24,253 nt of DNA from CAZSVE01 sp964610175 (GCA_964610175.1 CAZSVE010000047.1:1-24253); one strand, 5' to 3'. Shown: positions 1 to 8,463, counted from the first letter of the stretch. Notes: generated by a model not told the origin, from the letters alone. Translations and numbers: made by a program.

Positions 1-498
1 TTTACGTTGGATTCACGTCCAACCTTCAGGCTCATGTGTCTTTGGATAAGGCTATTTCTTTCGCACAGCTTCAAGGGAAGTGTATACTGAAGAGAATCAT
101 CCCTTAGCTAACCTAGGAGCAGCTATAAAGCTGCGGATAAGGGCTACAATGTAAGGAAACTTACAATACTGGCGAGGCTGCACCTCAGACCGACGAGGCA
201 TGATATGGCCGTTGGTTTTGGTATACTGAATCTTCTGAATTGCCCACATTGTTGGCAAGCGTGTCCGGATAAGAATCAAATATTTTGCACCCTATCATGT
301 GGCCCATGAACGCGTTAATTTGCGTCGGCAATTGCCGCCAAAGCCCTCCAAGACACCTACCACCGGGCGAAGTGGAGAATCTTATCGGAGTGTTTTTTTT
401 ACGCCTCTTAATTGGGGGAAGGAGCTTTTATATCTCAATTATAGAGAGAAGCAAAACTTGCTCCATTTGTAAAGATAATTCTGAATCAAAGCTTTTAA

Positions 499-879
499 TG
501 GGTTTGGCGCGGTAGTAGTAGAAAATATGGAGGTATAGCTCGCAAAATTAACAGTTCTACGACAAAGATGATCAAAGAGACTTTCGGTTGGGCGAAGGCG
601 ATTAGTGATTTGCGCAGGCTCCATTTCATTGGTCTGGCAAAAGCCAAAGTGCGGATGTTGCTGAGTCTTGCTACTTCCTATACTCGTAGTGGTGAGTCTG
701 TTCACATGGTATGGTGCATCCACCAAAAGCAAATGCTTTTCACGGGAACAGGAAGAATAAAAGAGTCAACTCGAGTTGGTTTGCTGTTCTTCCGGTCTGG
801 GAATGGTCAAAAATTGACTTTGTTCGTAGGTAAAGTTGTTGGTGACTTCTTTATCACTCTTTGCATTACGCTTTATTAG
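499..879 (+). pseudogene. Relic of a DDE transposase C-terminus (IS5/IS1182-like)
   Basis: The frame is open from 499 to 879. Residues encoded from about 565 to 690 include an FGW-x-K element followed by LRR and then GLAKAKVRMLLSLA. This resembles the C-terminal end of IS5/IS1182-type DDE transposases, where a (V/I)E-x-x-FGW/G-x-x-K element is followed by a basic patch and a G-L-A-(K/R)-V-x-x-x-LL-x-A helix. The catalytic DDE residues lie upstream in intact enzymes, and the frame is closed by a TAA at 496-498, so only the tail survives. The remaining residues after about 690 are not recognisable. It is therefore a degraded insertion sequence, not a working gene. The family assignment rests on one short motif and could be wrong. 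Confidence 0.4.
751..793. repeat. Imperfect inverted repeat centred on a 12-bp palindrome
   Basis: Outer arms GGAAGAA (751-757) and TTCTTCC (787-793) are perfect complements. They are nearly symmetric around the perfect palindrome CAACTCGAGTTG (767-778). The element sits just beyond the recognisable transposase relic, so it may be an insertion-sequence end or a decayed terminator; there is no T-tract. A separate small palindrome, AAAAGCA-aa-TGCTTTT, lies at 725-740. Confidence 0.45.
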
Positions 880-951
880 CGAAAAATAGCTTTATAAATA
901 AAATAGATATGCAAAACAAACGAAGTGAAACCTATAATTCCTAAATCGATT

Positions 952-1401
952 ATGCATTTAGAGGATAATCAATGCAATAGTACATACTCAAGTTTTATAT
1001 CACGGTTAATGCCACTTTCGAACGATATGGTATTTCTTTTAGGATTTCAGATAATATTGATTCTTGGTTTTTGTGTCACATATCTTGTAATATTTGGCTG
1101 GTTCGAGGCTGTGGCTATGGCATACGGTGGAGGCATGGCAATATCTAGTACATGGATGCTAATAATGCGCATTCGTTTGGCTCAAAAAATCGCAGAAGAT
1201 ATGCCTGGTCGTGAGATAGGTGTATTATATATAGGTGTCGCGCAGCGTTTCGTGTTAATGCTTGTTCTATTTATAGTTGGTATGGCGATCTTAAAACTCG
1301 ATCCGGTATCGTTGCTTACGGGATTCGCTGTGCTCCAGGGAGGGAAAATTCTAGGTATTTATCTTTATGGCCGCCATTCTAGGAAGAGGGTTGTTGAATG
1401 A
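952..1401 (+). CDS. atpI: ATP synthase subunit I
   Basis: This is a small membrane protein encoded first in the atp operon. AtpI is not part of the finished enzyme; in the family it is linked to assembly of the c-ring and possibly to Mg2+ uptake. The 149-residue product has four hydrophobic segments (about residues 22-42, 45-65, 90-112 and 115-130) separated by short basic loops, which fits the AtpI/UncI fold. The start is uncertain. The frame opens at a GTG at 925, but the ATG at 952 is used here; neither has a clear Shine-Dalgarno, and a later ATG is possible because E. coli AtpI is shorter. The stop overlaps the atpB start by four bases (ATGA), showing translational coupling. Identification rests on position and hydrophobicity more than on sequence motifs. 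Confidence 0.85.
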   Translation: MHLEDNQCNSTYSSFISRLMPLSNDMVFLLGFQIILILGFCVTYLVIFGWFEAVAMAYGGGMAISSTWMLIMRIRLAQKIAEDMPGREIGVLYIGVAQRFVLMLVLFIVGMAILKLDPVSLLTGFAVLQGGKILGIYLYGRHSRKRVVE

Positions 1402-2246
1402 GTGGGTTAGCAACTTCGGCAAGTTTGATGGCAGATACGCCAGTAGAGTATATTCAACATCATTTGACGAATCTATGTATTGGGTGCGATCCCAACACCC
1501 ATAGGCCAGCCGATCTTATTGATTTTTCTGTTTTTTTCTTAGATGCTTTTCTGATAAGCGCAATGCTTGCGGGCTTTTTGATGTGGTTTTCCTGGAAAAT
1601 AGGAAAAAACTTGAATGTAGGCAATCCTAGCGGGATCCAAAATTTGCTTGAAACAGTTATTGAGTTTGTCAATCAGCAGGTGAAGGATATATTTCCCGGT
1701 TATAACCCTATCGTTGGTCCTTTAGCGCTTACTATTTTCGTCTGGGTATTCCTCATGAACGCTATGGACCTTATTCCTGTAGATCTTCTACCTTGGCTTT
1801 TTAGTTTTATGGGAGTGAATTATCTGAAAGTAGTTCCCACAACTCACCTAGATATAACCTTTGGTCTTGCAACAAGCGTGTTTGCCTTAATTATATACTA
1901 TAATATAAAAGTTAAAGGTATAATCGGTTATGCTAAACAATTCATGACACATCCTTTCGGTATTTGGTTGTTTCCCGTCAATATTATTATGACTGCCATT
2001 GAGGAAGTAGCAAAACCCATCAGCTTAGGTTTGCGGTTGTTTGGTAATATGTTTGCTGGTGAGTTGCTATTTATGCTAATTGCACTGCTTGGTGCCTTCG
2101 TTGGCTGGTGGCTGCTAGCTGTGCCGGTGCAGACGCTTCTAGGTAGTTTATGGGCTATCTTCCATATTTTGGTCGTCACATTACAAGCGTTTATTTTTAT
2201 GCTTCTTACTATCGTTTATCTTGCTTTAGCTCACGAGGAGCATTAA
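1398..2246 (+). CDS. atpB: F1Fo ATP synthase subunit a
   Basis: This is the stator subunit of the Fo membrane sector that forms the two proton half-channels against the c-ring. The 282-residue product has several long hydrophobic helices. The diagnostic motif SLGLRLFGNMFAGE places the essential arginine at R213 (E. coli R210), and a conserved glutamine follows in the last helix region (Q263, in TLQAFIFMLL). The N-terminal extension of about 35 polar residues before the first helix includes two cysteines (CIGC). Length is close to E. coli AtpB (271 aa). The start ATG overlaps the atpI stop. It is followed by a 125-bp A+T-rich spacer before atpE, longer than the other gaps in the proximal half of the operon. 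Confidence 0.98.
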   Translation: MSGLATSASLMADTPVEYIQHHLTNLCIGCDPNTHRPADLIDFSVFFLDAFLISAMLAGFLMWFSWKIGKNLNVGNPSGIQNLLETVIEFVNQQVKDIFPGYNPIVGPLALTIFVWVFLMNAMDLIPVDLLPWLFSFMGVNYLKVVPTTHLDITFGLATSVFALIIYYNIKVKGIIGYAKQFMTHPFGIWLFPVNIIMTAIEEVAKPISLGLRLFGNMFAGELLFMLIALLGAFVGWWLLAVPVQTLLGSLWAIFHILVVTLQAFIFMLLTIVYLALAHEEH

Positions 2247-2360
2247 GAATATTTAGCGTTTTGTCTATATCTAAATGAAGCTACCCTTTAGTTTCGTTTA
2301 TGCTGATCTGGATTTTACAAAAGTACTTTAAATAATTTAATAATACATTGTTAAATATAG

Positions 2361-2366
2361 GAGGTG
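2361..2366 (+). promoter_or_regulatory. Ribosome binding site of atpE
   Basis: GAGGTG, inside AGGAGGTG, lies a few bases before the ATG at 2372. This is the strongest Shine-Dalgarno in the operon, fitting the need for many c-subunits per enzyme. It shows that the ATG at 2372, not the in-frame TTG at 2348, is the start. Confidence 0.85.
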
Positions 2367-2371
2367 AACCA

Positions 2372-2656
2372 ATGAATCCTGCTGATGTTGCTTTGATTTC
2401 TGCTTATACTGCAATGGGTGTGGGTATTATCCTTGCTGCTGCCGGTTTAGGCTCTGCTTTGGGTTGGGGTTTGATTTGCTCTAAATATATGGAAGGGATC
2501 GCGCGGCAACCGGAAATGCGTCCACAGCTGCTAGGACAAATGCTGTTTACCGGTGGGCTTATGGAAGCCTTTCCGATGATTGTGCTTGGCATCTCTATGT
2601 GGCTTATTCTTGCTAACCCATTTTTAAGTACTGCGCAAGCAACCATTAGCGGTTGA
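2372..2656 (+). CDS. atpE: F1Fo ATP synthase subunit c
   Basis: This is the proteolipid that forms the rotating c-ring of Fo and carries protons. The 94-residue product is a hairpin of two hydrophobic helices joined by a polar loop with the conserved RQP (residues 45-47). The ion-binding carboxylate is E65, in GGLMEAFPMI, where E. coli has Asp61. The residues following E65 (Ala-Phe-Pro) lack the Ser/Thr typical of Na+-binding c-subunits, so proton coupling is inferred. Glycine-rich stretches in helix 1 (GVGIILAAAGLGSALGWG) support tight helix packing. A C-terminal tail of about ten residues extends past the usual family end. An alternative TTG start at 2348 is rejected because the strong ribosome binding site lies downstream of it. 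Confidence 0.97.
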   Translation: MNPADVALISAYTAMGVGIILAAAGLGSALGWGLICSKYMEGIARQPEMRPQLLGQMLFTGGLMEAFPMIVLGISMWLILANPFLSTAQATISG

Positions 2657-2737
2657 AGATAATAAATAAAGCATTGAGAAATAGGTAGAAGTGTGCTGTG
2701 GTTAAAAAATAGCAACACGTCCGGCAGTATTGGTTTT

Positions 2738-2744
2738 GGGGGAG
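2738..2744 (+). promoter_or_regulatory. Ribosome binding site of atpF
   Basis: GGGGGAG lies five bases before the GTG at 2750. It supports that GTG over the upstream in-frame GTG at 2693, and the protein then starts exactly where E. coli AtpF starts. Confidence 0.75.
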
Positions 2745-2749
2745 CAAAT

Positions 2750-3220
2750 GTGAACTTAACTGCAACGTTGGTTGGTCAAATAATAGTTTTCGGGGTGCTT
2801 GTGTGGTTTGTCAAGCAATTCCTATGGGAGCCAATCCTCCACGTGTTGGATGATCGGGGAAAGCGCATTGCTGATGGCTTAGCGGCTGCAGAGCGGGGTT
2901 ATCATGAAAAAGAATTAGCTGAGCGGCGCGCTAAAAGAATCATTCGTGATGCTAAGGAACAAGCAAGTAGCATTATCAATCAAGCTCATAAACGAGCGAA
3001 TGAGATTCTAGAAAGTTCGAAGGGGAATGCTCGCGCTGAAGGGAAACGTTTGATTACGGCGGCTCACTTAGAGATAGAGCAGAAAATAAATCAGGCAAGA
3101 GAGGAGCTTCGTAAAGAGGTGCGTGAGATCACATTGATGGGGGTGGAACAGATATTAATGCGTGAGGTGGATTCCCGTACGCATAATGAAATATTCGAGA
3201 AATTGACTAGTAAGCTTTGA
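2750..3220 (+). CDS. atpF: F1Fo ATP synthase subunit b
   Basis: This is the peripheral-stalk subunit that links Fo to F1. With the GTG start at 2750 it is 156 residues, the same length as E. coli AtpF, and begins VNLTATLVGQ, aligning with MNLNATILGQ. One N-terminal transmembrane helix (about residues 5-25) is followed by a long charged helix rich in Ala, Glu, Lys and Arg. That helix includes RIADGLAAAERG and the conserved AREELRKEVREI segment of the dimerising stalk. It ends with a segment that contacts subunit delta. The next atp gene is 711 bp away, which is abnormal, since atpF and atpH usually abut or lie a few bases apart. Confidence 0.97.
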   Translation: MNLTATLVGQIIVFGVLVWFVKQFLWEPILHVLDDRGKRIADGLAAAERGYHEKELAERRAKRIIRDAKEQASSIINQAHKRANEILESSKGNARAEGKRLITAAHLEIEQKINQAREELRKEVREITLMGVEQILMREVDSRTHNEIFEKLTSKL

Positions 3221-3931
3221 ATATTTATATGGGAAGAATTTATCCAACTAAATGCATACTTGGTTTTATGGATGCTTATAAGTTTCAACTTAAAGGTTTT
3301 TTTGCTTCGAAGCTTATACAATCATATTCTAAAGTATTTTGATTTTGTTGTTGAGTTCTTTTCAACGGTTGGGTGGAAGGATAAGCAAGGTGTTAAGTAT
3401 ATTGAATTTGTTTAATCCTATAAATGGTCAGGGCATATGGTTTTTTGTGGTTGTTGTTTTGGGCGGGGGAGGATAATCAATTTTTAATAAAAACCGCTAC
3501 TTACGTATATTTATTGATGAGTTGTGGATAAATTTCTGGAAATTATAGCATAAACGAATTTACTCTATATTAAGGGAGATTGGCAATATAAGTACTGCTG
3601 TTATGCGGGGTAAGGAAACCGAAAGTAGCGATAAAGTATAAGATAATGATAATTTTGTCGTTGTAACAAGCCCAACCCGGTATAGCTGGAACCAATAAAT
3701 GAAAAAGTTGGAGTTTTGAAATCTCCAAAATTTCTTCAAGATTTCACGGGTAATGGGCCTACACTTTTTTCGAGACTACGCTCGGAAAAAGCTCTCCTTC
3801 GGAGAGCAACAAAAACATAATCTGAAATATTAGCAAACGCTGTTGTTACCAATATGTTTGTCTTAACGCTCAGCTAAGCACCTAGCCAAAATAGCATAGA
3901 GCATCTCCTTACACAGGAAAATAGGAAATAT
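3221..3931. other. 711-bp non-coding interval inside the atp operon
   Basis: No convincing gene is present. The longest frames here are short, hydrophobic or low-complexity, and without a recognisable motif. The interval is A+T-rich with a few G-runs (around 3458-3475). A cluster of three hairpins lies at 3708-3807. TTGTGG, 16 bases, then TATAGC around 3525-3552 could be a weak internal promoter for atpHAGDC, but the match is poor. It could be a decayed mobile element or an expanded spacer; no target-site duplication was found at its edges. Confidence 0.6.
3708..3807. repeat. Cluster of three hairpins between atpF and atpH
   Basis: Three inverted repeats follow one another. TTGGAG/CTCCAA with a 9-base loop is at 3708-3728. 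TTTTTCGAG/CTCG(g)AAAAA with a 6-base loop and one bulged G is at 3765-3790. GCTCTCC-ttc-GGAGAGC, perfect, is at 3791-3807 and directly abuts the second. None is followed by a T-tract, so a simple intrinsic terminator is unlikely. An RNA processing or stability element, or the remnant of a palindromic mobile repeat, is possible. Confidence 0.6.
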
Positions 3932-4465
3932 ATGGTAGAAAAATACACATTAGCACGTCCTTATGCACTTGCTGCTTTTAAATTAGCGCAGGAAGATGGG
4001 AAATTTAACAAATGGCTTGAGATACTACGTTTCGCGGCCATGGTAGTGTCAGATCCGAAAGTGGCAAGGATTATTAGGGATCCGCGTGTATCCAAGTCCC
4101 ATCTTATTGAGTTGGTACTGGATGTCGCCAACGGAAAGTTTTTTAAAACAGGGGAAGATTTTATTAGTGTACTTGTATATACCGGTCGTATGGGTATTGC
4201 TCGTGAAGTTTTACATCTTTTTGAAAAGGAACTTGATATATTTAAGAATCGGGCTCGTGTTAAGGTAGTCTCTGCGTATCCACTTGCCCCTGCATATCAA
4301 CAAGATATAAGAACAGCGATGACCAAGCGTCTTGGGCGAGAAGTAGATACCTCTATGATTGTGGATAGATCCCTAATCGGAGGTGTTGTAATACGTATCG
4401 GAGATGCCGTTATTGACATATCGCTTCGTGGTCGTTTGACACAGTTGGGTCTCGATCTAAGTTGA
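3932..4465 (+). CDS. atpH: F1Fo ATP synthase subunit delta
   Basis: This subunit caps the F1 alpha/beta hexamer and binds the b-dimer of the peripheral stalk. The product is 177 residues, the same as E. coli AtpH. It starts with the family N-terminal pattern ARPYALAAFKLA (residues 8-19), has the middle helical bundle, and ends with the conserved DRSLIGGVVIRIGDAVIDISLRG region (about 145-167), the OSCP/delta signature. AGGA-rich sequence (AGGAAAATAGGAAA) lies just before the ATG. It is the first gene of the distal atp block, after the long spacer, and is 26 bases from the atpA ATG. It is intact, so the spacer has not damaged the gene. Confidence 0.96.
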   Translation: MVEKYTLARPYALAAFKLAQEDGKFNKWLEILRFAAMVVSDPKVARIIRDPRVSKSHLIELVLDVANGKFFKTGEDFISVLVYTGRMGIAREVLHLFEKELDIFKNRARVKVVSAYPLAPAYQQDIRTAMTKRLGREVDTSMIVDRSLIGGVVIRIGDAVIDISLRGRLTQLGLDLS

Positions 4466-4491
4466 AGAAATTCGTGTATAGAGGTTCAGTT

Positions 4492-6033
4492 ATGCAACTC
4501 ACTGCGACGGAAATCAGTGATCTCATTAAAAAGAAGATCGAAAATTTTGGAATGGAGGTCGAGGCGTATACTGAGGGAACGGTAGTAACGCTCACAGATG
4601 GCATTGCTCGCGTATATGGTTTAAGCAATGTAATGCAGGGTGAAATGGTTGCTTTCCCCGATAACACTTTTGGTATGGCATTAAACCTGGAACGGGACTC
4701 TGTAGGTGTAGTAATTCTTGGTGACTACACGCATATTTCCGAGGGTGATGTAGCTAGGTGTACGGGTCGCATTCTTGAAGTTCCTGTAGGTCGTACATTA
4801 CTAGGTAGGGTAGTAAATTCCCTAGGCGAACCTATTGATGGTAAGGGGTCTATTGAAGCAAAAGAAACATCTCCTATAGAAAAGGTTTCTCCTGGTGTCG
4901 TAAGTCGCCAGTCGGTAACTCAACCGATTCAAACTGGTTTAAAGGCAATTGATGCGATGGTTCCTATTGGGCGCGGTCAACGAGAGTTGATTATCGGTGA
5001 TAGACAAACCGGTAAAACAGCACTTGCTGTTGATGCTATCATTAATCAGAAAAACGCAGGTGTCATTTGTATTTACGTGGCTATTGGCCAAAAGGCATCG
5101 TCGATTGCTAGCGTGGTTCGTAAACTTGACGAGCATGGAGCAATGGAGCATACCATTGTAGTTGCTGCAAGTGCATCCGATTCTGCAGCAATGCAGTATA
5201 TTGCTCCATATGCCGGTTCATCCATGGGGGAATATTTTCGTGATCGTGGTGAGGACGCCTTGATTATATTCGATGATTTAACTAAGCAAGCGTGGGCTTA
5301 CCGCCAGATATCGTTACTGCTTCGTCGGCCGCCAGGCCGCGAGGCCTATCCCGGTGATGTTTTTTACCTACATTCCCGTCTGCTAGAGCGAGCTTCCCGC
5401 TTGAGTATGGACGAGGTGGAGCAATTAACGAACGGCGAAATTAAGGGCAGAACGGGTAGTTTAACAGCACTGCCTATTATCGAAACACAGGCGGGGGATG
5501 TATCTGCGTTTGTACCAACTAATGTAATTTCTATTACTGATGGCCAAATCTTTCTGGAAACTGATTTATTCAATGCTAATGTCAGGCCGGCGATTAATGC
5601 GGGTCTATCTGTTTCTCGTGTTGGTGGTGCCGCACAAACTCCGATTATCAAGCGGCTTGGGGGAGGGGTGCGTTTAGCACTTGCCCAATACCGAGAGCTT
5701 GCTGCTTTTGCTCAGTTTGCATCTGATCTTGATGAAACTACACGAAAGCAGCTTGAGCGTGGCCAACGTGTTACCGAGATAATGAAACAAAAGCAATATT
5801 CTCCTATGAGTATTGCTAGTATGGCTGTATCCCTTTTCTCGGTAGACCAGGGGTATTTGGATGGCGTCGATCTAGATAAAGTTAGTGATTTTGAGGGTGC
5901 ATTACAAGCATATATGCACTTCAAGCATAGTGATTTCTTAGCAGAGATTAATGTTAATCCCGAATTCAACAATAAGATTGAAACAAAATTCAAATCCGCC
6001 CTAGAAGACTTTAAAGCCAACCATGTGTGGTAA
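4492..6033 (+). CDS. atpA: F1Fo ATP synthase subunit alpha
   Basis: This is the non-catalytic nucleotide-binding subunit of the F1 hexamer. Starting at the ATG at 4492 it is 513 residues, the same as E. coli AtpA, and begins MQLTATEISDLI; the in-frame TTG at 4462 inside atpH is rejected. The P-loop GDRQTGKT is at residues 169-176. The conserved ALIIFDDLTKQAWAYRQ and RRPPGREAYPGD blocks follow, with SRVGGAAQT in the C-terminal half. The Trp in KQAWAYRQ replaces the Val of E. coli; I recall the same residue in other Proteobacteria, so it is not treated as a defect. The C-terminus (ALEDFKANHVW) matches the family end. Confidence 0.98.
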   Translation: MQLTATEISDLIKKKIENFGMEVEAYTEGTVVTLTDGIARVYGLSNVMQGEMVAFPDNTFGMALNLERDSVGVVILGDYTHISEGDVARCTGRILEVPVGRTLLGRVVNSLGEPIDGKGSIEAKETSPIEKVSPGVVSRQSVTQPIQTGLKAIDAMVPIGRGQRELIIGDRQTGKTALAVDAIINQKNAGVICIYVAIGQKASSIASVVRKLDEHGAMEHTIVVAASASDSAAMQYIAPYAGSSMGEYFRDRGEDALIIFDDLTKQAWAYRQISLLLRRPPGREAYPGDVFYLHSRLLERASRLSMDEVEQLTNGEIKGRTGSLTALPIIETQAGDVSAFVPTNVISITDGQIFLETDLFNANVRPAINAGLSVSRVGGAAQTPIIKRLGGGVRLALAQYRELAAFAQFASDLDETTRKQLERGQRVTEIMKQKQYSPMSIASMAVSLFSVDQGYLDGVDLDKVSDFEGALQAYMHFKHSDFLAEINVNPEFNNKIETKFKSALEDFKANHVW

Positions 6034-6111
6034 ATTCGGCTGAATCACCTAAATTCAGCGGTTTGGAGAGCTAACTGTCCCAAATATTATACCGGAGTGA
6101 GTACTGAATCC

Positions 6112-6987
6112 ATGGCTGGTGGGAAGGAAATACGAACTAAAATTAAGAGTATCCAGAATACGCGGAAAATTACGCGTGCTATGGAAACGGTGGCAGCGAG
6201 TAAAATGCGAAAGGCGCAGGAACACATGCGTGCCGCACGGCCTTATGCTAAGAAAATGCGTACCGTTATTGGGCGCTTAGCTCATGCAAGTACAGAATAT
6301 AAGCATCCATTTCTTGTAGAGCGCGATGTACAGCGAGTAGGGTTTGTCGTTATATCAACTGATCGCGGCCTATGTGGTGGTTTGAATACCAATCTATTTC
6401 GATCCGTAGTTAAAGAAATGGAGGAATGGCATAAATGCGGATCGGAAACCGATATTTGTACTATTGGCGCCAAGTCTGCGCTGTTCTTCAAACGGTTTGG
6501 TGGAAATGTTGTAGCACAAATGTCCCATTTGGGCGATATCCCCATACTAGAGGATCTCATTGGTGCAATTAAGGTTATGCTGGACGCATATGGTATAGAT
6601 GATGGAAACGATCATCGCATTGATCGATTATTTATCGCTTTTAATCAATTCGTTAGCTCTATGACACAGAAACCTATCATCGAACAACTACTACCGCTAA
6701 AGCCATCGGATGCACCTGAATTTGAACATTATTGGGATTATATCTATGAACCGGATCCAAAGGAAATCCTCGATCATTTGTTGGAACGCTATATTGAATC
6801 GCTGATTTACCAAGGAGTTGCGGAAAATATCGCCAGTGAGCAAGCTGCCAGAATGATTGCAATGAAGGCTGCTTCAGATAATGCAGGAGGATTGATAGAT
6901 GAATTACAGTTGGCCTACAACAAAGCACGGCAGGCAGCTATCACACAAGAATTATCCGAAATTGTTGCTGGAGCGGCAGCCATTTAG
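6112..6987 (+). CDS. atpG: F1Fo ATP synthase subunit gamma
   Basis: This is the central rotor shaft that turns inside the alpha/beta hexamer and is fixed to the c-ring. From the ATG at 6112 the product is 291 residues and begins MAGGKEIRTKIKSIQNTRKI, aligning with E. coli MAGAKEIRSKI. A GTG at 6097 would add five residues without homology. The N- and C-terminal helices form the coiled-coil shaft; the C-terminal one carries the conserved YNKARQAAITQELSEIVAGA. STDRGLCGGLN (about residues 80-90) is the family signature in the Rossmann-like middle domain. Spacers of 78 and 87 bases separate it from atpA and atpD. Confidence 0.97.
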   Translation: MAGGKEIRTKIKSIQNTRKITRAMETVAASKMRKAQEHMRAARPYAKKMRTVIGRLAHASTEYKHPFLVERDVQRVGFVVISTDRGLCGGLNTNLFRSVVKEMEEWHKCGSETDICTIGAKSALFFKRFGGNVVAQMSHLGDIPILEDLIGAIKVMLDAYGIDDGNDHRIDRLFIAFNQFVSSMTQKPIIEQLLPLKPSDAPEFEHYWDYIYEPDPKEILDHLLERYIESLIYQGVAENIASEQAARMIAMKAASDNAGGLIDELQLAYNKARQAAITQELSEIVAGAAAI

Positions 6988-7074
6988 TTATAGCTGATAA
7001 GGGGCTTCCGTAATTTGCTTCGAAGGTCTGATTCGGCGTAAGAATTCAAAACCGAGGACATAGGATATAGGGTA

Positions 7075-8463
7075 ATGAGTACCGGACAAGTGGTAGAAAT
7101 TATCGGTGCAGTGGTTGATGTTGCGTTTCCACGTGATGCTATTCCAAAAATTCACGATGCACTGCAAGTCGAGATTGATAATGGCCTTATCCTAGAGGTA
7201 CAACAGCAAATCGGTGATGGTGTGGTTCGTACCATTGCTATGGGATCCACCGATGGAATGCGTCGAGGCTTAACTGTTTCCAATACGGGAGCACCAATTT
7301 CAGTGCCAGTAGGAGCTGAAACATTAGGTCGTATTATGAATGTGCTAGGCGAGCCAGTAGACGGAAAATCATCCATCCATGCTGATGAAAATTGGCCAAT
7401 TCATCGTAAAGCACCTACCTACACCGAGCAAGCTGCATCCGTCGAAATTCTCGAAACTGGTATCAAGGTTATCGATCTTATTTGTCCTTTCAACAAAGGA
7501 GGTAAGGTAGGGTTGTTTGGAGGTGCTGGTGTAGGGAAAACCGTAATGCTCATGGAGCTAATTAGGAATATTGCTATAGAGCATTCTGGTTACTCTGTAT
7601 TTGCGGGTGTTGGCGAACGTACACGGGAGGGTAATGACTTTTATCATGAGATGCGAGAGTCGGGTGTTCTTGATAAGGTGGCTTTGGTGTATGGCCAGAT
7701 GAACGAGCCACCCGGGAGCCGTTTGAGAGTAGCGCTAACAGGGCTTACTATGGCGGAATTTTTTCGGGATGAAGGCCGTGACGTACTATTATTTATCGAC
7801 AATATATATCGCTATACATTGGCTGGTACAGAAGTCTCTGCTCTGCTGGGTCGGATGCCATCGGCGGTTGGGTATCAGCCAACTCTGGCTGAAGAAATGG
7901 GTGCACTCCAGGAACGCATTACGTCAACAAAAACCGGATCAATCACTTCCATTCAGGCGGTTTATGTTCCTGCTGATGATTTAACAGATCCATCTCCAGC
8001 AACAACTTTTGCGCACCTAGATGCCACTATTGTTTTATCACGGCAAATTGCTGAATTAGGCATTTATCCTGCGGTGGATCCTCTGGATTCTACCAGTAGG
8101 CAGTTAGACCCGTTGGTGGTAGGAATTGAACACTATAAGATAGCTCGTGATGTTCAGGGTGTTTTGCAACGTTATAAGGAATTGAGTGATATTATCGCTA
8201 TCCTTGGAATGGATGAGCTTTCCGATGAAGATAAACTGGTCGTAGCTCGTGCGCGTAAAATTCAGCGTTTTCTATCCCAACCGTTTTTTGTCGCGGAAGT
8301 CTTTACTGGTTCCAAGGGAAAATATGTGTCGCTAAAAGACACCATTGCTGGTTTTAAGGCAATCGTTGCAGGTGAGGTGGATAATCTGCCAGAACAGGCA
8401 TTTTATATGGTGGGTTCTATTAAAGAAGCGCAGGAAAAAGCAAAGGTTCTGCAGGGTAATTGA
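7075..8463 (+). CDS. atpD: F1Fo ATP synthase subunit beta
   Basis: This is the catalytic subunit that makes ATP from ADP and phosphate. The product is 462 residues (E. coli 460). The P-loop GGAGVGKT is at 149-156 with catalytic K155. The catalytic glutamate and following arginine are E181 and R182 in GERTREGND. The adenine-site and Walker B region is LLFIDNIYRYTLAGTE. The regulatory lever is present as DELSDED. The nucleotide-binding family signature PSPATTFAHLDA region is intact. AGGATATAGGG precedes the ATG as a loose ribosome binding site. The atpC start follows the stop by three bases. Confidence 0.98.
   Translation: MSTGQVVEIIGAVVDVAFPRDAIPKIHDALQVEIDNGLILEVQQQIGDGVVRTIAMGSTDGMRRGLTVSNTGAPISVPVGAETLGRIMNVLGEPVDGKSSIHADENWPIHRKAPTYTEQAASVEILETGIKVIDLICPFNKGGKVGLFGGAGVGKTVMLMELIRNIAIEHSGYSVFAGVGERTREGNDFYHEMRESGVLDKVALVYGQMNEPPGSRLRVALTGLTMAEFFRDEGRDVLLFIDNIYRYTLAGTEVSALLGRMPSAVGYQPTLAEEMGALQERITSTKTGSITSIQAVYVPADDLTDPSPATTFAHLDATIVLSRQIAELGIYPAVDPLDSTSRQLDPLVVGIEHYKIARDVQGVLQRYKELSDIIAILGMDELSDEDKLVVARARKIQRFLSQPFFVAEVFTGSKGKYVSLKDTIAGFKAIVAGEVDNLPEQAFYMVGSIKEAQEKAKVLQGN

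Larger units (their letters stand above)
1..924. other. Gene-poor leader of the atp operon
   Basis: No intact gene is recognisable in this stretch. It holds a decayed transposase tail (described separately), an imperfect inverted repeat at 751-793, and a frame open from 239 to 472 on the + strand that has no start codon at its beginning and no recognised motif. In many Gammaproteobacteria parA/parB lie directly upstream of atpI; I looked for a ParB C-terminus here and did not find one. The last 60 bases before atpI are very A+T-rich and could hold the operon promoter, but no convincing -35/-10 pair with normal spacing could be assigned. Confidence 0.6.

Noticed and set aside
239..472. Open frame without a start codon upstream of atpI
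   Set aside because: It has no start, ribosome binding site or recognisable motif. It was kept only as a note because the region is decayed.
2568..2574. Glu65 instead of Asp in subunit c, considered as a sign of sodium coupling
   Set aside because: Glu is common in proton-type c-rings, and the Ser/Thr expected next to it in sodium types is missing (Ala-Phe-Pro follows).
5281..5307. Trp in the alpha-subunit block KQAWAYRQ, where E. coli has Val
   Set aside because: It looked like a damaging change, but I recall the same Trp in other proteobacterial alpha subunits, and the surrounding block is intact.
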